This document shows, piece by piece, positions 1 through 7,848 of a stretch of DNA of 64,000 nt. The stretch covers positions 294,849-358,848 of the forward strand of contig NZ_NSKH01000023.1 of assembly GCF_003144095.1 (NCBI RefSeq), written 5' to 3'. A model generated the notes under the pieces. It saw only the letters and a list, made by a program, of their open reading frames with translations, was not told the DNA's origin and searched no databases. Both the position numbers and the translations under genes were made by a program. The DNA is from Streptomyces sp. ICBB 8177. GTDB lineage: Bacteria; Actinomycetota; Actinomycetes; Streptomycetales; Streptomycetaceae. Numbering within the stretch: position 1 is the stretch's first letter; every line of letters starts with the position of its first letter.

Positions 1-545
1 ACCTCCTGCACCGGCGTGGCCCCGGCCTCCTGCAGGTGGTAGCTGCAGATGTTGATCGGGTTCCACTTGGGGATGCGGGCGACCGTGTAGGCGATCATGT
101 CGGTCGTCAGCCGCAGCGACGGCCCCGGCGGGAAGACGTGCGTCCCGCGCGAGAGGTACTCCTTGACGATGTCGTTCTGCGTCGTGCCCTGGAGCCTGGA
201 GACGTCCGCCCCCTGCTCCTCGGCGACCACCTCGTACAGCGCCAGCAGCCACATCGCGGTGGCGTTGATGGTCATCGAGGTGTTCATCTGCTCCAGCGGG
301 ATGTCCTGGAACAGCCGCCGCATGTCGCCGAGATGGGCGACCGGGACCCCGACCCGGCCGACCTCGCCGCGGGCGAGGACGTGGTCGGGGTCGTAACCGG
401 TCTGCGTCGGCAGGTCGAACGCGACGGACAGGCCGGTCTGGCCCTTGGCGAGATTACGCCGGTACAGCTCGTTGGACGCCTCGGCGGTGGAGTGCCCGGC
501 GTAGGTCCGCATCAGCCACGGACGATCCTTTTGACGCTCAGTCAT
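1..545 (-). CDS. meaA: Ethylmalonyl-CoA mutase MeaA, N-terminal part (runs off the window)
   Basis: Only the first 181 codons are present; the 3' part lies beyond the left edge. The start is the ATG at 543-545, 55 bp after the ccr stop. The translation begins MTERQKDRPWLMRTYAGHST and continues with GQTGLSVAFDLPTQTGYDPD, the highly conserved substrate-barrel start of B12-dependent acyl-CoA mutases of the methylmalonyl-CoA mutase family. Family knowledge: MeaA isomerises (2R)-ethylmalonyl-CoA to methylsuccinyl-CoA in the ethylmalonyl-CoA pathway. Its position directly behind ccr in the same direction supports the MeaA assignment over methylmalonyl-CoA mutase. The C-terminal cobalamin domain cannot be seen here. 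Confidence 0.93.
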   Translation of the reverse strand, partial: MTERQKDRPWLMRTYAGHSTAEASNELYRRNLAKGQTGLSVAFDLPTQTGYDPDHVLARGEVGRVGVPVAHLGDMRRLFQDIPLEQMNTSMTINATAMWLLALYEVVAEEQGADVSRLQGTTQNDIVKEYLSRGTHVFPPGPSLRLTTDMIAYTVARIPKWNPINICSYHLQEAGATPVQE

Positions 546-600
546 CGAAACAGCGCTCTCTTCGACGTGTCGTGACGTGTGCCTGCGTGCGCGCCGGCGC

Positions 601-1938
601 TCAGATGTCCCTGAAGCGGTTGATGGCGTCGATGTGCTTGGCGCGGGTCTCCTCGTCGCGCACGCCCATGCCCTCGCGCGGGGCGAGCGCCAGCACGCCG
701 ACCTTGCCCTGGTGCAGGTTGCGGTGGACGTCGAAGGCGGCCTGACCGGTCTCCTCCAGGCTGTAGGTCTTCGACAGCGTGGGGTGGATCTTGCCCTTGG
801 CGATGAGGCGGTTGGCCTCCCACGCCTCGCGGTAGTTGGCGAAGTGCGAGCCGATGATGCGCTTGAGCGACATCCACAGGTAGCGGTTGTCGTACTCGTG
901 CATGTAGCCCGAGGTCGAGGCGCAGGTGGTGATGGTGCCGCCCTTGCGGGTGACGTAGACACTGGCGCCGAAGGTCTCGCGGCCGGGGTGCTCGAAGACG
1001 ATGTCGATGTCCTCGCCGCCGGTCAGCTCGCGGATGCGCTTGCCGAAGCGCTTCCACTCCTTGGGGTCCTGGGTGTGCTCGTCCTTCCAGAACCTGTAGT
1101 CCTCGGCGTTGCGGTCGATGATCGCCTCGGCGCCCATCGACCGGCAGATCTCCGCCTTCTGCGGGCTGGAGACCACGCAGACCGGGTTGGCGCCGCCGGC
1201 CAGCGCGAACTGGGTGGCGTAGGAGCCCAGGCCGCCGGAGGCGCCCCAGATCAGCACGTTGTCGCCCTGCTTCATGCCGGCGCCGTTGCGGGAGACCAGC
1301 TGCCGGTAGGCGGTGGAGTTGACCAGGCCGGGGGCGGCGGCCTCCTCCCAGCTGAGGTGCCTGGGCTTGGGCATCAGCTGGTTGGACTTGACCAGCGCGA
1401 TCTCGGCGAGACCGCCGAAGTTGGTCTCGAAGCCCCAGATGCGCTGCTCGGGGTCGAGCATGGTGTCGTTGTGGCCGTCCGCCGACTCCAGCTCCACCGA
1501 CAGGCAGTGCGCGACGACCTCGTCACCGGGCTTCCAGGCGTTGACGCCGGGGCCGGTGCGCAGCACGACGCCCGCCAGGTCGGAGCCGATGACGTGGTAC
1601 GGCAGGTCGTGACGCTTCGTCAGCGGCGACAGCTTCCCGTAGCGCTCCAGGAACGCGAACGTGGAGACCGGCTCGAAGATGGACGTCCAGACCGAGTTGT
1701 AGTTGACCGAGGAGGCCATCACGGCCACCAGGGCCTCGCCCGGGCCGAGTTCGGGGACAGGCACGTCGTCCAGGTGCAGCGACTTGCGCGGGTCCTTCTC
1801 ACGGGTGGCGAGCCCGTCGAACATCTCCGCCTCGTCCTTGTGGACGGTGACGGCGCGGTAGGACTCCGGCAGCGGCAGGGCCGCGAAGTCGGCGGAAGTG
1901 GTGTCGGGCGCGAGGATCGCGTCGAGGATCTCGTTCAC
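601..1938 (-). CDS. ccr: Crotonyl-CoA carboxylase/reductase
   Basis: A 445-residue medium-chain dehydrogenase/reductase. It converts crotonyl-CoA, CO2 and NADPH to (2S)-ethylmalonyl-CoA, supplying the ethylmalonyl-CoA pathway and polyketide extender units. The NADPH loop GASGGLGSYA is at 232-241. The four CO2-pocket residues known from the Kitasatospora enzyme are all present at the same numbers: Asn81, Phe170, Glu171 and His365. This makes a carboxylating enzyme far more likely than a plain reductase. The GTG start at 1936-1938 is chosen because a GGAGG-type ribosome site precedes it and it gives the family length. meaA follows 55 bp downstream, so the two are probably co-transcribed. A promoter with operator-like repeats lies about 225-265 bp upstream. 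Confidence 0.97.
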   Translation of the reverse strand: MNEILDAILAPDTTSADFAALPLPESYRAVTVHKDEAEMFDGLATREKDPRKSLHLDDVPVPELGPGEALVAVMASSVNYNSVWTSIFEPVSTFAFLERYGKLSPLTKRHDLPYHVIGSDLAGVVLRTGPGVNAWKPGDEVVAHCLSVELESADGHNDTMLDPEQRIWGFETNFGGLAEIALVKSNQLMPKPRHLSWEEAAAPGLVNSTAYRQLVSRNGAGMKQGDNVLIWGASGGLGSYATQFALAGGANPVCVVSSPQKAEICRSMGAEAIIDRNAEDYRFWKDEHTQDPKEWKRFGKRIRELTGGEDIDIVFEHPGRETFGASVYVTRKGGTITTCASTSGYMHEYDNRYLWMSLKRIIGSHFANYREAWEANRLIAKGKIHPTLSKTYSLEETGQAAFDVHRNLHQGKVGVLALAPREGMGVRDEETRAKHIDAINRFRDI

Positions 1939-2449
1939 TGGGGCCTCCGGCGAAGCGTCTTCGGGGACGCTTGAGGGAACGCTGGGGTCTCGGGTGTGCC
2001 GTCGGTTCGGCGGGTACTGCGGTCCGTGGCTGTCGCACGGACAGGGCCGCGGAACGCAGGTGACGTACCGCGAACAAGAGCCTGTGACGCAGGCGTCCGG
2101 ACGCTTGGGGACAGACGGTGTGCGAGGGATCGCCGCACGCCGCCCGTCCGGACTGGGACAACCGTATGGCACGCGGTGCCAGCAGTAAAGACACTGCGTG
2201 CCATTAATTTTCGCCGAACGGGGCCCGGGCGCAACAGGGGGAGAGGGCGAAGGGATGCGCCAGGCTCCCGCGGCCGTGTGGGGGCGCCGGCGGCGGACCG
2301 TAGGAGGCTCGGTGGCCTCGTGGGTGGGTGGCGCGTGCCGGCCTGGTGAGCGCTGGTGGGGTCGTGCCTGGTCAGGGGCGGACGGGGCCACGCTCGCAGC
2401 CGCGCGGGGTGCGCCGAGCTGCGGCTGCGCCGAGGGGGAACGGGCGGGG
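1939..2449. other. Intergenic region between tetR and ccr
   Basis: 511 bp without a convincing gene. Both flanking genes read leftward, so this holds the ccr promoter region (2161-2204, listed separately). The stretch 2205-2449 just after the TetR stop is G-rich and shows no clear hairpin. Short open frames here follow the third-position GC bias of the opposite strand and are rejected as genes. Confidence 0.6.
2161..2203 (-). promoter_or_regulatory. Probable ccr promoter with two operator-like sites
   Basis: Read on the minus strand, TTTACT (2184-2189) and TACGGT (2161-2166) are separated by exactly 17 bp, a plausible -35/-10 pair. The spacer is almost entirely a 15-bp hyphenated palindrome, TGGCACGCGGTGCCA at 2167-2181. 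A second related copy, read as TGGCACGCAGTGTCT, lies at 2189-2203 and matches the first at 12 of 15 positions. Their start points are 22 bp apart, about two helical turns. The arrangement suggests a repressor that blocks RNA polymerase. The neighbouring TetR protein is an obvious candidate, but that link is inference. Confidence 0.55.
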
Positions 2450-3232
2450 TCAGCCCCTGCCCAGGGCCTTTTCCACCGCTCGCAGAACCTCCGCGGGGGA
2501 GGCGTCCGTCCGGGCCACCGCGACGACCACCTCACCCTCGCTCTCGGCGGTCCCTTCGACCGGTACGGGCACGGGCGCCGGGACCTGGCCGCGCGCGGAG
2601 CGCCCGATCCCCATCCCGGTGCCGAAGGTCTTGCGGATCACGTCGAACGCCCGGTTCAGCTGGGCCTCCACGTCGCCCTTGCCGCCCGCCCGCAGCCACC
2701 GCCTCAGCACGTGGTTGTGGGCCGCGACCACCGCCGAGGCAGCGACCTCCGCCAGCAGCGGGTCGTCGTCGCCCGGCTGATGCGCCGCCTCGTCGAAGTG
2801 GCCCAGCAGATACCGCGTGAACAGCCGGTCGTACCGGGCCACCGAAGCGATCTCGTGCTCCCGTAGCGCCGGCACGGAACGGGTCAGCCGGTAGCGCTCC
2901 ACCGAGACCTCGGGGGACTCCGCGTACATCCGCAGCACCTCGGTGATGCCGCGGCACACGGTGTCCAGCGGGTGTTCGCCCGGCTCCGCGCTGTCCAGCA
3001 CCGCCTGCACCCGCACCAGCGTGTCGTCGTGGTCGGGGAAGATCGCCTCTTCCTTGGAACGGAAGTGCCGGAAGAAGGTCCGGCGGGCCACCCCGGCCGC
3101 CCCGGCGATCTCGTCCACCGTGGTCGCCTCGTACCCCTGGGTGGTGAACAGCCGCATCGCTGCGGTGGCGAGATCCTGCCGCACGCGGTGCCGCTGTGCG
3201 GTGGTACGGGTGCTGGTGCGCGGCTGGGACAT
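2450..3232 (-). CDS. TetR/AcrR-family transcriptional regulator
   Basis: 260 residues. The N-terminal helix-turn-helix is clear: RQDLATAAMRLFTTQGYEAT, then TVDEIAGAAGVARRTFFRHF, at about residues 18-57. A larger ligand domain follows, with an extended C-terminal tail of low-complexity Pro/Val and Glu. The start at 3230-3232 is used; an upstream ATG at 3248-3250 is possible and neither has a strong ribosome site. The gene sits between the hydroxyacyl-CoA dehydrogenase and ccr, all in one direction, so it probably controls this acyl-CoA module in response to a CoA thioester. The ligand is not known from sequence. Candidate operators are the ccr promoter repeats and the palindrome at 5287-5298. 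Confidence 0.9.
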   Translation of the reverse strand: MSQPRTSTRTTAQRHRVRQDLATAAMRLFTTQGYEATTVDEIAGAAGVARRTFFRHFRSKEEAIFPDHDDTLVRVQAVLDSAEPGEHPLDTVCRGITEVLRMYAESPEVSVERYRLTRSVPALREHEIASVARYDRLFTRYLLGHFDEAAHQPGDDDPLLAEVAASAVVAAHNHVLRRWLRAGGKGDVEAQLNRAFDVIRKTFGTGMGIGRSARGQVPAPVPVPVEGTAESEGEVVVAVARTDASPAEVLRAVEKALGRG

Positions 3233-3380
3233 GCTGGGAACGTAACGCATTTCCCGAGCTGACGTCGGCGCCGTCCGTTTTCCGGTCCCCGCCGCCCCCT
3301 TCGCCGCCGGCCCCGCGGGCGGCGGTCCTCCCCGGCCGTGTGCCAGGCCGGGGAAGACCCCGTTCCAGCCCGAACCGTCG

Positions 3381-5189
3381 TCAGGCCCTGGCATATTCGC
3401 GGAAGCCGCGACCGCTCTTGCGGCCGAGGCAGCCCGCCGAGACCAGGTGCTCCAGCAACGGCGCCGGAGCCAGCCCCGGGTCGCGGAACTCCCGGTGCAG
3501 CACCCGCTCGATCGCCAGTGAGACGTCCAGGCCGACCACGTCGAGGAGTTCGAACGGGCCCATCGGGTAGCCGCCGCCCAGCTTCATCGCGGCGTCCACG
3601 TCGTCCACGCTCGCGTAATGCTCCTGGACCATCTTCACCGCGTTGTTCAGGTACGGGAACAAGAGCGCGTTGACGATGAACCCGGCGCGGTCGCCGCAGT
3701 CCACCGGGTGCTTGCGGACGCGGGCGCAGACCTCGTGCACCGTGGCGCGCACGTCGTCGGCGGTCAGGACGGTGCGGACCACCTCGACCAGCTTCATGGC
3801 AGGGGCCGGGTTGAAGAAGTGCATGCCGATGACGTCCTGCGGCCGCGAGGTGGCCGCCGCGATCTCCACCACGGGCAGCGAGGAGGTGGTGGTCGCCAGC
3901 ACCGCGCCCGGCCTGCACACCTTGTCGAAGGCGGCGAACAGCTCCTGCTTGAGGCCGAGTTCCTCGGCGATCGCCTCCACCGCGAGGTCCACGTCGGCGA
4001 ACGCGTCCAGCGTGCCGGACGGGGTGATCCTGGCCAGCGTGGCGTCCCGGTCCTCGGGCGAGAGCCTGCCCTTGTCGACCGACCGTTTCAGCGACTTGGC
4101 GATACGGGCGACGGCCGCCCGCGCCTTCTCCTCGCTGCGGGCCGCCAGCACCACGGGGAAACCGGACTTGGCGAACACCTCCGCGATGCCGGTCGCCATC
4201 GTGCCCGACCCGGCCACCCCGACACTGCGCACCGCACGCCCGGCGGTCGCGCCCGAGGCGGCGTCCGGGGTGAGGGCGTCGGGCACCACGCTCTGGCCGC
4301 CCGGCCCGTCGTAGGTGTAGAAGCCGCGGCCCGCCTTCCGGCCGGTCAGCCCGGCGGCGGCCAGGTGGCCGAGGATCGGCGCGGGCGCGTGCAGGCGGTC
4401 GTGCGAGGCGGCGTACATCGCCTCCAGCACGGTACGGGCGGTGTCGATGCCGATCAGGTCCAGCAACGCGAGCGGTCCCATCGGCAGACCGCAGCCGAGC
4501 CGCATCGCCGCGTCGATGTCCTCCCGGGTCGCGTAGCGCGCCTCGTACATCGCGGCGGCCTGGTTGAGGTAGCCGAACAGCAGCCCGTCCGCGATGAACC
4601 CGGGGCGGTCGCCGACCGGGACCGCCTCTTTGCCCAGCTCGGTCACCAGCTTGGTCACCGCCTGCGTGGCCTCCGGCCCGGTCAGCACGGTCGAGACCAC
4701 CTCCACCAGTTTCATGGCCTGCGCGGGCGCGAAGAAGTGCAGGCCGAGGACGCGTTCGGGGCGGGTGGTCTCGGCGGCCAGCCGGGTCACCGACAGCGCG
4801 TTGGTGCCGGTGGCGAGGATCGCCTCGGGCCGCACGATGGCGTCGATCGCGGTGAAGACCTCGCGCTTGAGATCGTAGTTCTCCGGCACAACCTCGATGA
4901 CCAGGTCCGCGTCGGCGGCGGCCTGCAGGTCGGCGAAGACGCGGAAGCGGGCGAGTGCCTCGGCCCGTTCGGCGGCGGTGATCCGCTCGCGTTCGACGGC
5001 GCGGGCGGTGGAGCGCTCCAGCGCGGCCACGGCGGCGGTCGCGGCGGGCTCGCTCGGCTCGATGCCGATCACCTCGTGGCCGGCGCGGACCAGGACCTCG
5101 GCGATGCCGGATCCCATCGTGCCGAGGCCGACGACGGCGATGACGTGCAAAGGGGAGCGCGAGAGGGAGGAAGCGGACGGACGGTCCAT
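3381..5189 (-). CDS. Tandem-repeat 3-hydroxyacyl-CoA (3-hydroxybutyryl-CoA) dehydrogenase
   Basis: 602 residues, about twice the length of a single 3-hydroxybutyryl-CoA dehydrogenase. The whole enzyme unit appears twice. NAD-binding GLGTMGSG is at 21-28 and again as GSGTMATG at about 327-334. The catalytic His motif is HFFAP at 151 in the first copy and HFFNP at 457 in the second. Each half ends with the GRGF-type closing motif. Family role: oxidation/reduction of 3-hydroxyacyl-CoA to 3-ketoacyl-CoA with NAD(P). Here it probably links acetoacetyl-CoA and 3-hydroxybutyryl-CoA, upstream of crotonyl-CoA for Ccr. A GGAG ribosome site precedes the ATG. The two-copy form recurs in actinobacteria. 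Confidence 0.93.
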   Translation of the reverse strand: MDRPSASSLSRSPLHVIAVVGLGTMGSGIAEVLVRAGHEVIGIEPSEPAATAAVAALERSTARAVERERITAAERAEALARFRVFADLQAAADADLVIEVVPENYDLKREVFTAIDAIVRPEAILATGTNALSVTRLAAETTRPERVLGLHFFAPAQAMKLVEVVSTVLTGPEATQAVTKLVTELGKEAVPVGDRPGFIADGLLFGYLNQAAAMYEARYATREDIDAAMRLGCGLPMGPLALLDLIGIDTARTVLEAMYAASHDRLHAPAPILGHLAAAGLTGRKAGRGFYTYDGPGGQSVVPDALTPDAASGATAGRAVRSVGVAGSGTMATGIAEVFAKSGFPVVLAARSEEKARAAVARIAKSLKRSVDKGRLSPEDRDATLARITPSGTLDAFADVDLAVEAIAEELGLKQELFAAFDKVCRPGAVLATTTSSLPVVEIAAATSRPQDVIGMHFFNPAPAMKLVEVVRTVLTADDVRATVHEVCARVRKHPVDCGDRAGFIVNALLFPYLNNAVKMVQEHYASVDDVDAAMKLGGGYPMGPFELLDVVGLDVSLAIERVLHREFRDPGLAPAPLLEHLVSAGCLGRKSGRGFREYARA

Positions 5190-5602
5190 CGCGGAACTCC
5201 AGGGAGTGTGCCCCGACGAAAAGGGGGCGTGACGACTGAGGGGGTGCCGAGGGCGTAGCGACGTGCCCGTACGGCCAAGGAGTTGAATGACCGGTCATCG
5301 CGTGCACGTCACTGTGCGCGCGAGCCGGTGAAAGCGGCGGGCCCTGTCCCGGGGCCGCGCCAGGCGATGCCGAACCGACGAAATACCGCGTGGTGCTGGT
5401 GGTGCTGTGGTTCTTCGTTGCGTGGTGCTGGGTCGTGCTTCGGGTGGTGCTCTGGTGGTGCGGCGCACGGCGGCTGCGTCACCAGGCCGTCGTGCTCGGC
5501 GGGCCCGATCACCGCGGTCGGCGGATCACGGACTCGTCGGCTTGAGAGTAACTCGCGGGTAACTTGATCGCCAGGGGAACGCGCATGTGATTTGGACCGC
5601 GT
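5190..5602. other. Intergenic region upstream of the tandem dehydrogenase
   Basis: 413 bp between the dehydrogenase start and the radical SAM stop. It contains a perfect 12-bp palindrome (5287-5298) and a TGGTGCTGGTGG-like low-complexity stretch around 5390-5465. A 67-codon frame at 5309-5512 on the minus strand encodes His/Pro-rich low-complexity sequence with no ribosome site and is not believed. No other structure is evident. Confidence 0.5.
5287..5298. promoter_or_regulatory. 12-bp perfect palindrome, candidate operator
   Basis: ATGACCGGTCAT reads the same on both strands. It lies about 98 bp upstream of the tandem dehydrogenase start, where a promoter is expected. Symmetric short operators of this kind are common for TetR-family repressors, and a TetR gene lies just downstream in the same direction. 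The sequence differs from the repeats at the ccr promoter. Confidence 0.35.
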
Positions 5603-6682
5603 TCAGATGAGCGAAAGCTGCACCGGCTCGGCCTCGGGCTCGGGCGGGGGCGCGGGCCGCGGCGGTGGGCCGTCCTGCGGGATGCCGCGCGATCCGCCGC
5701 GCCGGGTCGGGCCCATGCCGAACTCGGCGGCGAACTCGTGAACCTGCCGGGTGATCCGTCGCTGGTACCACTTCGGCGCGTACGAACCACCCGCGTACAT
5801 CGCCTCGTAGCGCCGCACCAGCCCCGGGTGGCGCTCGGCGAGCCAGGCGAAGTACCACTCGCGGGCGCCGGGTCGCAGGTGCAGCACGAGCGGTGTCACG
5901 GAGGTCGCGCCCGCCTCCGCGATCGCCCGCACCGTCTCGCGCAACCGTTCCGGCGCGTCGGACAGGAACGGCAGCACCGGCGCCATCAGCACCGAGCACG
6001 GTATGCCGTGCTCGGTCAGCGTCCGGCACACCTCCAGGCGCTTGTGCGGCGAGGGGGTGCCGCGTTCGACGTCGCGCCACAGCTCCCGGTCGGTGAAGCC
6101 GACCGAGACCGCGGTGGAGACGGAGGTGACCGCGGCTGCCTCCTCCAGCAACGGCAGGTCGCGCAGGATCAGCGACCCCTTGGTGAGGATCGAGAACGGG
6201 TTCGCGAAGTCGCGCAGCGCGCAGATGATGCCGGGCATCAACTGGTAGCGGCCCTCGGCGCGTTGATAGCAGTCCACGTTGGTGCCCATCGCGACGTGCG
6301 CGCCCTGCCAGCGCGGCGCGGCGAGCTCGCGCCGCAGCAGCTCCGGCGCGTTGACCTTCACCACGATCTGCGAGTCGAAGTCGTGCCCGGTGTCGAGGTC
6401 CAGATAGCTGTGCGTCTTGCGGGCGAAGCAGTAGACACAGGCGTGGCTGCATCCCCGGTACGGGTTGACGGTCCACTCGAACGCCATCCGCGAGGTGCCC
6501 GGGACCCGGTTGAGTATCGAGCGGGCCCGTATCTCGTGGAAGGTGATGCCACGGAACTCGGGCGTGTCGAACGTACGGCTGACCAGGCCGGTTCCGAAGA
6601 GCGCCGGAGCGGCCCGACCTCCGCTCGCCGCCGGTCCCCCGCCCGCCGCTTGATCGTCGTCGCCGAGGTTGTCCCATCGCAT
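5603..6682 (-). CDS. Radical SAM protein of the Rv2578c / SplB-like type
   Basis: 359 residues. The iron-sulfur motif is CSHACVYC, with cysteines at 78, 82 and 85, preceded by NPYRGC. This is the typical context of the Rv2578c-like branch related to spore photoproduct lyases. The next conserved block is KVNAPELLRREL. The C-terminus is Pro/Glu-rich and ends in QLSLI. The reaction is not known; the family is often linked to nucleic-acid repair or modification, but no substrate can be read here. The ATG at 6680-6682 is chosen. It is divergent from the SRPBCC gene at 6950, and an inverted repeat lies between them. Confidence 0.85.
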   Translation of the reverse strand: MRWDNLGDDDQAAGGGPAASGGRAAPALFGTGLVSRTFDTPEFRGITFHEIRARSILNRVPGTSRMAFEWTVNPYRGCSHACVYCFARKTHSYLDLDTGHDFDSQIVVKVNAPELLRRELAAPRWQGAHVAMGTNVDCYQRAEGRYQLMPGIICALRDFANPFSILTKGSLILRDLPLLEEAAAVTSVSTAVSVGFTDRELWRDVERGTPSPHKRLEVCRTLTEHGIPCSVLMAPVLPFLSDAPERLRETVRAIAEAGATSVTPLVLHLRPGAREWYFAWLAERHPGLVRRYEAMYAGGSYAPKWYQRRITRQVHEFAAEFGMGPTRRGGSRGIPQDGPPPRPAPPPEPEAEPVQLSLI

Positions 6683-6778
6683 GCCGCTGCCGCCCTCCGC
6701 CGTGTTGGTCCCGTCCTGCCCGCGTTCCCCTCTTCGGCCCGCGTCCCGTCGGCGGCCCGTCCCTAGCATTAGAACACG

Positions 6779-6795
6779 CGAACGAATATTGTTCG
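6779..6795. promoter_or_regulatory. Inverted repeat CGAAC-N7-GTTCG in a divergent promoter region
   Basis: Arms CGAAC (6779-6783) and GTTCG (6791-6795) enclose an AT-rich heptamer in the region between the radical SAM gene and the SRPBCC gene. The arms are those of actinobacterial LexA boxes, but LexA boxes have a 4-bp spacer, not 7. A related regulator or chance is possible. Confidence 0.3.
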
Positions 6796-6949
6796 AGTAA
6801 TTTTCGATTGCGGGTGGGTGGTGGCTGCCGGCCGGGTCCCCGATTTTGGGTGGGCGTGGCCGCGGTGGTTGGCTTGCCGTCAGCACAGGTGATCCCCGGG
6901 GAGTCGAACTCCGGGAGGCGATGCCTGGAAGAGACCGGAGGACGTACAG

Positions 6950-7393
6950 ATGGCGCAGGTCGAGGCCACCACCCAGCGAGTCGTCGCCGCCACCCCCGAG
7001 GCGGCGTTCGGCACCCTCGCGGACTACGCGCACGCCCGGCGGGAACTGCTGCCCGAGCAGTTCAGCGAGTACGAGGTGCGGGAGGGCGGCGCCGGGGCGG
7101 GCACCGTCGTGCACTGGAAGCTCCAGGCCACGAGCAAGCGGGTGCGTGACTGCCTGTTCGAGGTCAGCGAGCCGCAGCCGGGCCGTCTCGTGGAGAAGGA
7201 CCGCAACTCCAGCATGGTGACCACCTGGACGGTGACCCCGGCCGGCGAGGGCAAGGCGAAGGTCGTCGTCGAGACCACCTGGGCCGGTGCGGGCGGCATC
7301 GGCGGCTTCTTCGAGAAGACCTTCGCCCCCAAGGGGCTCAACCGCATCCAGGACGCGATCCTCGCCAACCTCGCGGCCCACGTGGAGAAGTAG
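6950..7393 (+). CDS. SRPBCC-family (polyketide cyclase/START-like) protein
   Basis: 147 residues with the layout of a small SRPBCC helix-grip fold: an N-terminal strand (VEATTQRVVAATPEAAF), a long middle beta-sheet ending in TTWTVTPAGEGKAKVVVETT, and a C-terminal helix that carries FEKTFAPKGLNRIQDAILAN. Such proteins bind hydrophobic ligands or act as cyclases or lipid carriers; the ligand is unknown. GGAGG lies 8 bp before the ATG. It stands alone, divergent from the radical SAM gene. Confidence 0.85.
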   Translation: MAQVEATTQRVVAATPEAAFGTLADYAHARRELLPEQFSEYEVREGGAGAGTVVHWKLQATSKRVRDCLFEVSEPQPGRLVEKDRNSSMVTTWTVTPAGEGKAKVVVETTWAGAGGIGGFFEKTFAPKGLNRIQDAILANLAAHVEK

Positions 7394-7848
7394 CCACCGC
7401 CGCCCGCCACTTACTGGCGGCTACCTGGCGCGACCTCCCGGCGGCTGCCCCGCGCGACCGTCCGTCGCCCACTCCGCCCGGCGAACTCGTCTCCCGTCGG
7501 CCTCCCGCGGCGGCCTCCGTCGCGGTCCCGTGTCCCGGGAGTGGACACCGCCCACCTGTCGCCCACCTCGGTTGGCCCAGTCGTCGCTTCACCGGATCGA
7601 GTGGATCTGCGGAGGGGTGGGGCGTGCGCCCGGCGCGCGCCCGCCCTTCCGAAAGCCCCTGATGGGGCGCCAGTTCCCGTGTATCGCAAGGGAGTTGGCG
7701 GACATTCCCGCATCCCCTCGCGGTGAAACGTCTCGCTTGCTCGCCGATGGTGCGTAATGCGAGAAAAGGGCGCGCGCAGCGGGCGGACGACTCGCGCGCG
7801 GGCGAACGGGCGGACGGCTCGCGCGTGGGCGGACGAGGGGAGCAGCAG
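7394..7848. other. Intergenic region before the MFS exporter
   Basis: About 455 bp to the preferred MFS start, or 329 bp if the GTG at 7723 is used. The sequence is GC-rich with several short self-complementary stretches around 7620-7660, but no clear terminator or promoter stands out. The part 7723-7848 is in frame with the MFS gene and may encode an N-terminal extension. Confidence 0.4.

Noticed and set aside
5309..5512. 67-codon minus-strand frame, His/Pro-rich
   Set aside because: Arises from TGGTGC-type low-complexity DNA; no ribosome site and no recognisable domain.
6779..6795. Canonical LexA (SOS) box
   Set aside because: Spacer is 7 bp instead of 4, so it is listed only as a related inverted repeat.
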